Source: Chelonoidis abingdonii (taxonomy: Eukaryota > Chordata > Testudines > Testudinidae). Taken from it: a stretch of DNA of 64,000 bases. The stretch covers positions 36,223,138-36,287,137 of the forward strand of contig NC_133774.1 in the NCBI RefSeq assembly GCF_003597395.2, read 5' to 3'. This document shows positions 1-12,439 of this stretch, in pieces. The notes under the pieces were generated by a model. The model was not told the origin of the DNA. It ran no database searches and worked only from the letters and a program-made list of their open reading frames with translations. The translations under genes and the position numbers were made by a program. The number at the start of each line of letters is the position of its first letter. Positions within the stretch are counted from its first letter, which is position 1.

Positions 1-3000
1 ACAAAGCCTTCTGCTAGCATTAAGAGACAATAGCAGGAAAAGGTTGTTCTGCTCAACACTTGGGTTTGGTTTATCTAATCTCAGCCTTGCTGCTTTTTCA
101 TCATGTTTCTTAAACCTTCAATAGAGCAGAGGTGCCACTTAATCACATACCATGTTAGTGACCATTCTTTTACACATTATTAAAATCAAATAGTACTCAG
201 GACCACAATCAAAGCAGTTATCTTGGTTGAGAGGTCTTGACTGCAACTTAGCCTCCTCAACTACCAAAGAAGTAATAACTGACTGCTGTTACACCCCCAT
301 ATTGATTTCAACATTTGCAAAAAACTTTACGGTAATAGAAAGGTTACATGCTTATAAAACTGACTGATCGTGAATACATAGTTACTTGATCTGTATTTTG
401 TGATTATGCAGATAGGTGTAGATGAATGTAGAGTCTAGACCGAGTTGCACCATGCTCCTCAGCAGGAGAGGATTTCACATTGACCCCTAAAATCTTCCAA
501 GTTATTATACCAGGTTCAGTCAACATAGGTAGTTCATCAATAGTTTTCATTATTGATTTCAGCATCTACCTATAATTGCAGTATGCTAGGTAATTAAACC
601 TCCCACTCAACCATCATTACAACATGTTCTCATCTTACTGGCAGTCTCAGTGTTTGTGCCAAGTGTCGTCCAAGAACTAGCATATATGTAGCAGGGCTGA
701 TCAAGTGATTTGAGTTATTTAAAAAGACAGGCTCCAAAGGAGAGAAAGTGAACTTGAAGAAAGCAAGCTTTTTTTGTTTGTTTTAAAGTTTTCCAAAAAC
801 TTTTCTGTTCATCAGGGAGTTGGCAAAACGTCCATTCTGCACCTCCTAAAATTAGATCCAAAAATCCGATGTTTATGGCAAAATTTGATAATATTTTGGC
901 ACGATAAGACAGTGCAGTGTTTCCAGCCGCAACAAGTGCCAGCTCTACAGCTTGGTTACTTTTCTCAGTTGAATGCTTCAGCTTTACCCACAGCTCTAGA
1001 ATGCTTTTCAAAAAAGAGTCCACAGAGCCCTCCGCATGCACAACGACATTCTCAACTGAGCAATTACCTGTTATGCTCTGGTTAGTCTGAGCCACAGCAT
1101 ATTAGTTAATTTTGTTCTGTTTAAACAGAGACACTGGTCACAATTCTATACTTAAGTTTATTGGGTTTTTCCATCTAAATCAGTCATTGTTGTGTTTGAT
1201 TTAGTCATGTGTGTGATCACAAACATTACAAGACTACCACATTGCTGTGCTTTCTGAAGGCATTGTTCCTACACTGCATGTCTTCTACAGTTAGAAGCTC
1301 TTTAGGAAGCTGAACTGGTCACAAATGCCATAAGTAACACAGCACTTCGTCTTCCCAGTCAGATTTGGCATGCTATTTAGTTAAACAATGCTGTAGAAAC
1401 ATCTCTGGAGACATTTTTGATGCATGATGCAGATAGACGCTGCCAGATTGGATAAGTAAACTATTTTGTTATGCTCGAATGATTAAGTGCAGTATGAACT
1501 CTGACAGAATTGCAAAACTAAATTTCAAAAACTAGAGTGTATTGCTACTAAGTTATTTGTTTTTTGATAAACAATATTCTACCTTTAAATCAGAGACCTA
1601 TTTTCCATTCGCTGACAATTCAGAATGCCAAACTCTGCTCTGTATTAAATGAAATTCTATCCTCTCCTGGCTTCTGCATGAAACAGTTTCCAAAACAGAG
1701 AGGGGATACTGCCTCAGTAGCAAAATGTTGTATAAGATAAGATATTTGAGACAGACCATTAACACTATGCAACAGAAAAGTAATCGGATCCTATATAACC
1801 CATACACATATACATCAGGGCTAAATGTCTGTACCATTAGACACTCAAAATTCCCCCATAAACCACAATACTACTAAGTACGAGTTAAATACAACTTAAA
1901 GCGTTCAAAAAGGATTTCCAACTCAAAGGAACCTACGTAGATGGGTTCCCCGCTGTTCTTCCAGTCTAATAGCCCAAAATCAGCTTTCTGATACACTCTG
2001 ATAAACTTTTATGGGTGTTGTGTGTACACATAACAGTGGGCAAACTTTGACCATGTGTTGAAACATCTACAGATATGCCAAAACAGGTTCATGACAAAAA
2101 TTGAAACATTAAACTCCTGGCAAGTGTACAGCAAAGGATAATGCCTCATTTCAAACACACTCTCAAAGTCTGTCATATGTAAAATGACATTCTCTGTGGA
2201 CTGCTCTACCACTTTTTTGTAAGTTGAGAATTTTGTTACTGTTCAGATACAAATATTTATGAACAAGATTACTAAAGGGGTAAAATGTATTAATATCTGA
2301 TTTATTTGAACTCTTATTCCATTTTCCCACATAGCATTTATGAGTTGTGACATAAATCTGTGCATTTCTGGCATTACTATAGTGCCTGGAAGCCCATCGT
2401 GCTAGGACAATGTATAAACAGAACTAAAAGATAGTCCCTGCTTTTAATATGCAGAAATGCTGGATACTAACCCTGGAGGGAAGTTGTACACACCCAGTAG
2501 CCTTCACAACTTAGAGATAAGTATGCTCAGATGCATTTATTAATGCACTAGTTTCACACACATATACATTTCAGCTCACAAGCCTTAATACTCAGACTGA
2601 AGTTGCACAATTCTACTTAGAATTCAAACACAGAACCACCAGCGATGCACACAACCAATTCCTGGCAATCACGTGCAAGTGAACATGGAACAAGGCTCTG
2701 CAACAGGACTGGGACAAGTGGGTATCAGTAGCAAGATGTATGCTGTTTCTCAGTCCCCCTTCCAACATCTATGCCCTCCCCATTAAAGGCAGCTGTGTGT
2801 AAGCCAGGCAGTGCGAGTCAAGGGCTACAGAGTCAGAGGCAGCATCATAGAACATAAAACTGCTGCTAAGATCCAGCATTATATAGGAGTTGTAATGAAG
2901 AAGCTAAACTGTATTTTGATTTAAAAAAAAAAAAAAAAAGTTTCTTTATGTTGGAATTTCATGCTATAAAAAAGCCCACGAGTACAACCTCTGAATAGTT

Positions 3001-3540
3001 GTGTATTTAGGGGCCTGAAAAATTTTAGTATCCCTATGAAGAGTATAAAATTAGCAGTTTAAAAAAAGTCTTAAAGACTCTGAAAGGGTAGCCCTAATGA
3101 GGAAGAAAGTATCCAAAAAACTAAATTGTGCCCTTGAAATAATCCATGTTTGATATGGATTTTTGTGAATTAGGCTTAAATTGGGGTACCTATGCCCCAA
3201 TTCAAGAGCAAAAGAAAATATGGACCCACAACAGCTTCTCCATAAAGTAATACATTTTGCACTCCCAGAGCAGACAAAGATAAATTAGCCAGTTCTAGTA
3301 TTCAGAGTTGGTTCATACTCGTTCAAAGGGTTGAAACAAAAATTAGGTACCCTGCGCATCAACTATTGCATTAATTGGTAGGTGATCTGCATTTCAACTC
3401 ACAGCCCTTCCCTCCATGCTCTGTTTTCAATGTATAATTAACTTAATTTTAGCTATGGCAATATGTTTAATGGATGGGTCTGTCACAAACCCAGTGCTTC
3501 CTCATGAGTGCCACATTTGGAATTTCATGATTACATCCTC
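1..3540. other. AT-rich intronic sequence, PLPP1 intron 3
   Basis: No exon, RNA gene or clear complete repeat was recognised. A 17-base A run lies at 2923-2939. A 126-codon open frame at 715-1095 (minus) is unexplained and is discussed in the findings. Assignment to intron 3 assumes that PLPP1 exons 4-6 lie below position 1. Confidence 0.5.
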
Positions 3541-3544
3541 CATT

Positions 3545-3735
3545 GGAACCAAGACATCTGGGTTCTGCACTCCCAGCTTTGCCACTAACCCAATGTGTTA
3601 AAAAAAAAAAGGGGGTGGGGCGGGAATATCAGAGGAAGTCTGTGCCTCAAGTTTTCCTCATTTGTACACTGGAAATAACCTACCTATCCCAAAGGGATAG
3701 CAAGAGTTAGTGTTTATAAAGGTACTGGGATGAAA
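3545..3735. repeat. MIR-like tRNA-derived SINE fragment
   Basis: Contains the order typical of MIR family SINEs: 'acatctgggttctgcactcccagctttgccacta', then 'ctgtgcctcaagttttcctcatttgtacactggaaataacc', then 'ggtactgggatgaaaagcac'; each piece is quoted here only in part by position. A short A/G-rich interruption lies near 3601-3620. Old and diverged. Confidence 0.6.
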
Positions 3736-5334
3736 AGCACAACGTCTCCACAAAATGTTTATGTTATAATCAGAAGCACATATATAAACTATAGCTGCAT
3801 CTGCTAGTTTAATGTACCATATCAAATTTTAAGTGAAAAACAGCTTTATTGTTTGTGTACGTTTCCTTATATACTAAAATATGAGAAAAATATGCTTTGA
3901 TTAGTTGAGCTTATTCATAAACTAGGTCTGCATCTTATTTTTTTAAGTTCTTCTTCCCTCTGCCCCTATTCACCCACACTTTAGTTGAGGAATTAGTTGT
4001 ATGCCACTTTTCACAAGTTAAACAAATATTCAGGAGAAAGTGTTCCTGCAAGCACTTTTAATAACATTTTCCTGAATGCATTTTAAATTTTTACAAAAAC
4101 TGGAACCAGGTTTATCTCTCAATGCTGATGATATCCTCTGGATATGCTAATTTCCATTGCAAGGCAGGGGGGACGACGGACATGGGGGATGACGGACGAC
4201 ATGGCAATTCTGACATAGCTCTGTACAGATCTCAGGTTGCTCAGATTTGGAGGGGTGAACACAAGCCCTCCAGGAAAAGGCTGGTGGACTAGAGGGAATG
4301 AGGAGCAATGCCACAAAACCAACACCTTCTACCTCAGGTCCGTTTCCACCAACCTCACTCTGATTCTTCTCTATTCAGGACAGCAGAGGGCACCATTGAG
4401 CACCAAGTGTCAATGTGAAAGAAAAATCCATCACTCCACAGAAGAATGAAGATTTATGGCTCCTCTACATAAAAAGTTGTACAATTTTAACTGTGCCAGT
4501 GTTAAAACAATAAAACCCTCTTAGTGTGGGCAAAGTTCTACAGTATAAAGGTGCTTACACCAACAGTTATTCACACACAGGAAGGGGAATAAGCTCCACC
4601 TGTTCAAAGTACCTTTATATTGCTACAGCTGAATTCATACTAGGGGCTGTGCCAGTATAATTATATTGGTATAAAAACGAATCACACCCATAACAAAAAC
4701 AAAAAACCCCAAGTCATACTAGTACAAAAATTGGTGTTTAGACCAGGCTTCAGGTTTCCAGCTAAGAAACAACTGAAGAGCTGAAGTCAATGGAAATTAC
4801 AAAGGAAGGCAGAAGAAAAAAAAATAAAAATTGTTTTTTGCATGCTAAAACTTTTACACAGAACAGAGGAAGTGGACCGAAAGTAATCTATTGTTTTAAA
4901 GTACTTAGCATTACTTGTTGCCAGCCTGGTAAAATGTCAGCGGCATCTGACTGCTATGGAACAGAACACTTTTTTTTTTAAAAAGGACTTCAGGATTCCT
5001 GTTATTGATAACCAGTGAAAGAGAGAGATGCATAACGGGACTGACAAGATTGAACACTAGGAGAGGATGTGCTGACCCCAATACTTTCTTGCTCCACTGA
5101 TTGGCAGATAAAGAGCAAGATTAATGCCAGTGGCACAAAAGACTGTCAGTTTTAGGAAAAAAGGCACTGCAATAGCAGTCAGATGAAACAATAGAAATTA
5201 GGGAGTAATGACAAGTTACAGAACAAAGGGCTGGGAATTTACCAGGACTACATACCCTCAGAGCAGCATGATGCAGTGATCCAAGCACATGACTCAAGGC
5301 CAGGAGCTCCTGCATTTTGATGCCAACATTGAGA

Positions 5335-5480
5335 ATAGCCACCCATTAAGGCCTTGGACAAGCCATTTATCCTCTCAGCCTTTGTTCCTCCCACATCTCT
5401 AAAATGACAGTACTCACCTTGTGGGGATGTAAGGGGATTAACTAATGAGAGCTCAGTGATTAAAAGTGTTATTAGCCCCC
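5335..5480. repeat. MIR-like SINE fragment
   Basis: Shows the MIR core order: 'cttggacaagccatttatcc', 'tctctaaaatgacagtac', a 'ttgtggggatgtaagg' block and 'ctcagtgattaaaa'. Diverged; boundaries approximate. Confidence 0.6.
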
Positions 5481-6111
5481 CACCTACCAAAGAGAAAATG
5501 TAGAAACTACCTTTGACAGCTTGAACTTAATGGCGGTTTAACTGAGAGCTCATTCTGCTTGGTCACACTGATTTGCACAGCAAGTATGTCCAGCTATTCT
5601 GTGAAAGAGTAAAACCAGCCTTTGCAATATCTCAGTTAAAATAATTAGCCTATTGACTGCTAGTTACCAATGATGATTTTATACTTTCAACTGTATCTTG
5701 AAAATTAAGGCAGAGGCGGACACCAAGACACTGCCCCTCCTTAGGGGCAGGTCTTACAAGTATTATAGGGAATGGGCACGAAGCAGAGTCTATACTCTGA
5801 CTGTGGCCAGACAACCATGTTTAACTGTATTCAGACATGTTGTAGCCTCCAGCCAGACCCTGGGATGCAGTGTGGGGACTTTAGGCACACCACCTGCTTA
5901 CTTTGAATCTGAAGCAAGCTACTACATAGGCTTGGCTAAACTGGGGCAACTAACTATGTAGTAGCTTCTACACACATCATCACCACACTCTGCTGCCAGG
6001 ATATGGGCATAGCTAGGGGTAAGACAATTTGACTAGGACTTCCCCATGCCCATATGATACCTTACGGCTGTCTAGGTTCCTTGGAGCCCTTGACAGGTAG
6101 CTTAAGCTACA

Positions 6112-6410
6112 CTATGCCTACACTGGAATTGCTACAGCAGCACAGTGTCAGCGCTGAAGCTGAACTGCTGTAGCGCTTCTATGTAGACACTTACTACAGC
6201 AACAGGGGGAGTTCTCCCATCGCAGTAGTTAATCCCTCTTCCTGAGAGGTGGTAGCTAGGTCAATGGATGAATTATTCCATGGACTTAAGGCTGTCTACC
6301 CCAAGTGTTAGGTCGTCATAACTATGTAACTCATGGGTATAGATTTTCGTACCCCAAGTGACGCTGCTGGGTCAACTTAACTTTTTAGTGTAGAGCTGGC
6401 ACGAGAGTAG
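6112..6410. mobile_element. MITE remnant with 'tgtagacac' type sequence
   Basis: Diverged short DNA-transposon derivative of the family whose other copies here end in 'ggcctggtctacact' / 'agtgtagacat'. It contains 'cagcgctgaagctgaactgc', 'ctatgtagacac', 'ggggagttctcccatcg' and 'gaggtggtagctaggtcaat'. Termini are eroded, so the limits are approximate. Confidence 0.55.
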
Positions 6411-7867
6411 CCTCTGGGATGCTCTAGGTTGCACCAGGGGACCAACCTGACCTCCACCACCACTCCTGCACTATGCTCTCCATAGCTGAGGATCTTTGGC
6501 CCAGGAGCTCAAAAGGTATTTAGACAGATAATGTCCCATTGAAATCAATGGGACATTAGGCACCTAAATGCCTCGGAGGATCTGGGTGCTAGTGTCTACC
6601 TAGAAAGCTGGAGCATGGATTAGTCTAGTATGGCCTATCTCTCTCCACGCTGCCTAGCTTCATATTAAGACCCAATCTGATCACAAGACCAGAGCATTTA
6701 AACTGTTCTTAAGCACATTCATTAGACACTTGTCAAGTCCCCATATACACCCTGTTTATGATACATAGCATAAAGAAAGTATCAAATCAATATAATAGCT
6801 AAAAGTCAAAGGAAGGATTCGGAGCAATTTCACCGAAGAGGAAGGAACATGGGAGTTTGAATACATTTGAGATTTGCCTGCAGTGAATGGCCAGGAAAAT
6901 TATTGAGGAGATGTATGTAAAAAGGCACTAGCATGGTCAGATGGTCCAGCTGTTTCAACAGTGCAGATAATAAATGCTAACATTTTCCTTGAACATTTGA
7001 AACAGAACAGCAGAGTCAACTGTATTAAAATGAAGTGCACCACCATCATTGTTTATAGGACTGGGAAAAAGATAGCCAACTCCTAGATAATCTTGGGAGG
7101 AAAAAAAAAAAATCACTTCTTGTACCCAAAATTTACAATTATGGGCTGCTTGGCTTGGAAGAGGAAGACTCACTGAGCCCCAATTTTTGTGGTTTCACAA
7201 TCACATTTGCCTTGTGTGTGTGTGTGGTTTAAAAGGTTCACCTCCTCTTTCCCCTCCTTAGTATGGGAAAAGGCCACAAACAGAAGAGCAAATTGACTGT
7301 GCAGCCATAACAGGCAACAGAGAAATGGATTAAGTAAAATTAAGAATTCCTGTAAATTTTTAATTATAGTATCATAGGAATCACCTGCACTAAGCATTCA
7401 GAGAAAAGTTTAAGTTACTGTTCCTTTAAATTCAAAGTGAGTCTGTTCAGGACAGATTAAGTAATGATGCTGCGCACTTTTATAGAATAAACACTTGCGA
7501 TTCTTAGAAATGGGAACAGAACATTTAATAATGGCAGTCTCAGTATACCTGACCTTTAAATAAAAAAAACAACACACACTTTAATGTAATGTTTGCAATG
7601 CCAAGTTTATAATACATAATATAAAATTGGCAGCACAAGTCCTATATTAAATTCTATAAATGTTATAACCTGCATACAGTACATGCTATAGAGTTACAGT
7701 GTAGTTTTAACTTCTAATGCTCTTTTCAGCTGAAAATAAAGCTTCCTCCAACAAACCTAGATGCACATTATGCTTCTCTACATTCTTAAAGAGGGCTTTC
7801 AGAACTCCTAGGTGAATACCATCTGGTCCCCACCACATATTGCAACAGCCACTCTTGCCTACCTGAA

Positions 7868-8010
7868 AAGCAACACATTGAGACTTTGGACAAGTCATTC
7901 ACCTCTCTGTCCCTCAGTTTTCCCCATTTGTAAAACTGAGATGGTGATGCTAACCCTTGATAGAAAGCACTCAGATTCACTGATGGAAAGTGCTCTGTAA
8001 GAACTGAGAG
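7868..8010. repeat. MIR-like SINE fragment
   Basis: Contains 'ttggacaagtcattcacc', 'ctctgtccctcagttttccc' and 'catttgtaaaactgagatgg', the standard MIR core order, followed by 'gaaagcactcagattcac'. Confidence 0.7.
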
Positions 8011-8713
8011 TTAACACTAAAACTGCAACTGAGCACCATTTGAGTGGATTAGTTTTAGTGACTATGAATTAAGACTGACAATCTGCAAATGGGATCCTAA
8101 AGATTGCTTCTGTATATGAAACGTGGTATCCTGCAATAGATTCCCCCAACAGGGATGCAGTCAATTTGCATAATATTGCTTCTTTGCATACTAATCCCAT
8201 CCCATTGCAAAAATCTATGATCCATTACCAAGGTTCAGTCTGCCTCAATCTGTGCTCATCCATGTAGACGGTGTTTGTTACAAGCTGAATTCACTCCTTA
8301 ACTGAAGGTTTCTTTTGGTTCTAATGCATTATCTTTAACTAGGACAGTCAAAATAAGCAAAACACCATCTCAAAACAAACAGTCTCTATATCAAGAGAAT
8401 TACAATTACAACATTTTTGTATACAGAACAACCACCAAAAGACAAAATTTCCTCGCTCTAGATTGGTTTACAAAAAGGTGGCTTTTCTATCTAAGAAAAT
8501 GACTGCAGTTTGCTTCCAAGTTTCTCCTTATTTTACTCAGAGGTATGTAGTTTCCTTTCTTTTGCTAAAATGAAGTTGGTTTAAAATTAGTTGCATATTT
8601 TTATAAATAGTTTTCTAGTAAGTGTTGAGATGAGAAAGTTCAAGTAGCAACAAGGCTTTTCAGAAGATTTTTTTTTTTAAATTAAAATGGCTACAAAACA
8701 TTATCAAGGTAAT

Positions 8714-9515
8714 TTTGAATTCTGAACTGGAAGATTGGTCTGAAATCAGCAAGATGAAATTCAGTAAAGACAAGTGAAAAGCATTACACTTGGGAAGGAA
8801 AAAAAAACCCACAAACACAAAATGGGGAATAACTGATTAGGCACTAGTATTGCAGAAAAGGATCTGCGTGTTGCAGTAGATCACAAATTGAGCATGAGCC
8901 ACCAACGTGGTACAACTGTGAAAAGGGCTAATATTCTGGGATGTAATAACAAAAAAGTGTCATACGTAAGACACAGGAAGTAATTGGGCCTCTCTACTCA
9001 TCACTGGTAAAATCTCAGAGTTTTGGGTACCACCCTAAAGAAAGATGTGGACAAGCTGTAGAAAGTCCAGAGGAGAGCAACAAAAATTATTAGAGATAGA
9101 AAACCTGACCTATGAGGAAAGGTTAAAAAAATTGGCATATTTAATCTTGAGAAAAGATGGCTGAGTTAAGGGCTATTATAAAGAGGACAGTGATTATTTG
9201 TTCTCCATGTCCACTGAAGGTAGGACAAGATGCAATGGGCTTAATCTTCAGTAAGAGATTTAAGTTAAATATTCAAGGGGCTGGGGGAGACACACGTAAC
9301 TATAATAGTTCACTCTGGAATAACTTACTAAGGGAGGTTGTAGAACCCCCATCATGAGGAATCTTTACTAAGAACTGGTTAGGCAAAACACCTGTTAGGG
9401 TTCATTTAGGTATGCCTGGTCCTGCCTCAGTACCAAGGGGCAGAGAGGGGGAAGGGAAGGGGGACTGACTATACGACTTCTCAAGGGTCCTTCCAGTCCT
9501 TCATTTCTACAATAA
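8714..9515 (+). mobile_element. CR1 LINE, 3' part (decayed)
   Basis: 5'-truncated CR1 non-LTR retrotransposon in the plus orientation. Broken coding remnants of the end of the reverse-transcriptase ORF are visible (sequence equivalent to KCKVLHLGR near 8770, a degraded 'EKDLGV' block near 8860). The characteristic CR1 3' sequence follows: 'gtccagaggagagcaacaaa' (9060), 'tatgaggaaaggtt', 'ggaataacttactaaggg' and a terminal 'gggtccttccagtcc' block near 9485. Many stops and indels; inactive. Confidence 0.8.
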
Positions 9516-10364
9516 TTCAGTTTAAAAAACCTAAACTCCCATCTCTAAACCCCCCCAAAATAAGTCAAAGTGGCCTAGGGGGCCTCGCACAGCTTTACCA
9601 GAGTGATTGATGAACTTTTGCACGTAGCTTTCTGAAATACCAAAAATCTGTCTAAAGAGGGTCCTGTAGTAAGTTCCTGCAAACAAAGGAATGCAGTGAA
9701 TGAAAAGGGTAAAAGTCCTATCAAGCGCGCAGGCAGGGTATTTTCATAAGTATCGAAGGGAAGTAAGAGCACAAGTTCCATTGGGGAGGCGGGTAAGAAT
9801 AATCAAATGGGACTTGCGCTCCTAAGTCTTGTAAGCACTTTTGAAAATCCCACCCAGTGTTGGTAAACCTGTGCAAAGTCCCTCAGTCTCTAGCTTTCCA
9901 GTGCCCTATTTGGTATTAGCATTGACAGCACAAATGCACTGAAGAAGTTGTCAGGAGGAGGCTGGAGATTTTGGCAGCTGGATCGGGGACAGCTGGATCC
10001 TTCAGTAAGCTACCGTGCATCTGAGGCCATTTTGGGGTAAACACATTAGACAGATATTTCTGCTCAAGTCATTAGGAGTGGAATGGCTGCATGTTGACAT
10101 TAAGTTGTCATCTTTCGTTTTAGGAGCCAAAAACGCCTTACAAAGCTGAATAGAGTGGCTCACACCTCTCAGTGCTATCATTTTAGGTTGGCTGCAGATT
10201 CCAGACAACATTGCTGCATGGCTTTATGTTCAGTTTGTTTGAATACTCCCTCACATACCATAAAGGCTAGAAACTATGTATTTCTTTTAAAATGACAGTT
10301 TAGATTCCGGAGCACAATTCGACAGTAAGAGGAAGATTTTGTGGCAACATCCCTGTCCTCTAAG

Positions 10365-11115
10365 CAGTGCCATAACAAGGGCGAGGCTAGTGAGGCACTT
10401 GCCTCGGGCACACAAAGCTGAGGGGCGCAGAAAAAGACAAATGAAGTTTTTTAATTCTTATTTTATGAAAAATGATAAGCACATAATATGTACATTGTGT
10501 CATGACAAATGTACAACATAAATGGAAAATAAATAGAATACACCCTATAGTAATTATAAAGTATTGGTTCTCAAACTGGCGGCTGCAACCCAGTTATGTT
10601 GTACATTTGCAAGCCCTGACTGCGACGCATGGCTGCAAGCCCCAACCTGTGTGGAGCTGCGGGACCACAAGCCCCACCCCCTGCAGGGGGCTACGAGCCT
10701 CCAACCCCAACAAGGACATGCAGCTGCCAGCCCGTGTGCCAGGCTGCGAGCCCCAACCTCTGACCCAGGCTGCAAGCCCCAACCCTGGGCTGCGAGCCAC
10801 AACCCCCGTCCCCTGCACCGGGCTGCAAGCCCCAACCCTCAGCCCCTGTGCGCAGCTGCAAGCCCCCAATCCAGACTCCTGCACGTGGCTGCGAGCCCCG
10901 ACCCCAACCCCCACAATTTATGATGCAAACCTTATATGCATTAGTTGATTTTGTACGCAGATCTTAAGGATTAAAATAAATAGAATGTTTATCATTATTA
11001 TTCTTGTTATTTAAAAAAATGTAAACAAAGTAACTACTATGAAGTTATATGGAGGGGGAGAAGGCACAATTTTATATTCTTGCCTCGGGCGCAAAAATAG
11101 CTAGTTACAGCTCTG
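10365..11115. mobile_element. Non-autonomous hAT-type element with 8-bp target duplication
   Basis: Flanked by identical 8-bp direct repeats CCTCTAAG (10357-10364 and 11116-11123). The termini are related inverted repeats, CAGTGCCATAAC at the left and GTTACAGCTCTG at the right. An 8-bp duplication with CAG...CTG ends is typical of hAT. Both subterminal regions carry 'cttgcctcggg'. The interior holds a GC-rich minisatellite and no transposase. The long open frames in this interval are a by-product of the tandem GC-rich units. Confidence 0.85.
10617..10912 (+). repeat. GC-rich minisatellite inside the hAT-type element
   Basis: Roughly ten imperfect units of variable length (about 25-35 bp) built around 'ggctgcaagccccaaccc' and 'ggctgcgagcc'. 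Because the unit is rich in CC, both strands stay open in several frames. The array is confined to the mobile element and is much more GC-rich than the flanks. Confidence 0.85.
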
Positions 11116-11123
11116 CCTCTAAG

Positions 11124-12439
11124 TCACACAATATAAGGATCCCTGCTATAAAATGGATGGACTGACTAGGCTGCCACTTAAATTTTTTTTGAGGCCTATA
11201 TGGGATGGGATTAAGCTACATTCAAGAACTCCTTGAGCCGTGTCTTAGTGGTCACCTGAGTACGGATCCTCACCCACCTTTTAATAATCTCCGTCATGTC
11301 TTGTCAAACAGCAGCAGTCTCCTCAGCTGCAATATGCACTGCCAGCCACTTCTCTCCACTTTTAAACATTTTTGGAAAAGATCAGCAGTTGCTTATTTGT
11401 TACCATGTCCTCCAAATCCTTTTCACCTTTTTATATTTGCATTGGCCAAGTTTCTAAACCCGTACTTATTTTCCCTTATGTTATCCCTTTACACTGCTTC
11501 CTCAGCAGGAAGGGCAATGAGGTCCTTTATATTATAAAGTTACATTATTTCAGGCCCACTAGCTTTGACTGGATGCATTTAGAAACAGGCAGGCAGTGTG
11601 AAATTTGCACAGTCCTATAACAGCCTTGTGGCAGATTCACAAATGCAGGGTGCCCACACTCCAAGAAGAATCCAGCCCTACAAATACTTCTGCTGGCTAT
11701 GGGGTCTTTTTGATGGCAGAGACGCTCCTACAATAGCCCTCACTTTTCTGCCAGTATCAATAAAGAGACCAGGGGCAATCCCAGCCCACACAACTGATCC
11801 CTGGCCAGGATTTCATCTGCATTTAAAGCAGTTCAGTTTACACTAGTGCCTATAATATGCATCTAAGGACCAGCAGTGAACGTGGCAGCCCCAAGATCAG
11901 GAGTGGGAGGGAGTGGGGAGCACAAACGTGAGATTTACAGCAACCTTGTACCTCACCAGTGCTCCTTAACCAAAGCAGAGAACAAGGCCTTATGTATTTT
12001 TTGAAGATTGAGACCATTAAATCACTCATCATAAATATGGAAAAGAAATAGCAGCTGGGAATCCAAGACAGGGCTGAGCAGAACCTGGCAAGACACCATG
12101 GATAAAATCCTGACCCAACCTGAGTTCCATGGGAATTTGGCTGCTGATTTTGAGGTTGCACAGAGCAGAACGTATGCCATAAATGATCATTCCATTATGA
12201 TGGTTTCACTCTAGTGAAACAATCAACATTTTACACCAAAACAAGTAAATGACTAAGAAAATTACAGTCCAAAGAAGAGCTTCCACCCTTATTTCCTTAT
12301 TCTTGTCAGTACAGTATATACACACACACACAAGCATGAAAACAATGGTGTGCATAGGCACACATGTATAATTTGTGTATGTTGTGAAAAGTTTGCATAT
12401 TAGACACTTTTCAGTCTTTCTGCCCTGCCACCCCTACCA
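11124..12439. other. Intron 3 sequence, no recognised feature
   Basis: Between the hAT-type element and the Penelope-like element. Contains a short CA run near 12317. No coding motif in the open frames. Confidence 0.4.

Noticed and set aside
10502..10948. Proline/cysteine-rich proteins on both strands
   Set aside because: Open frames on several frames and both strands come from the GC-rich minisatellite inside a hAT-type element.
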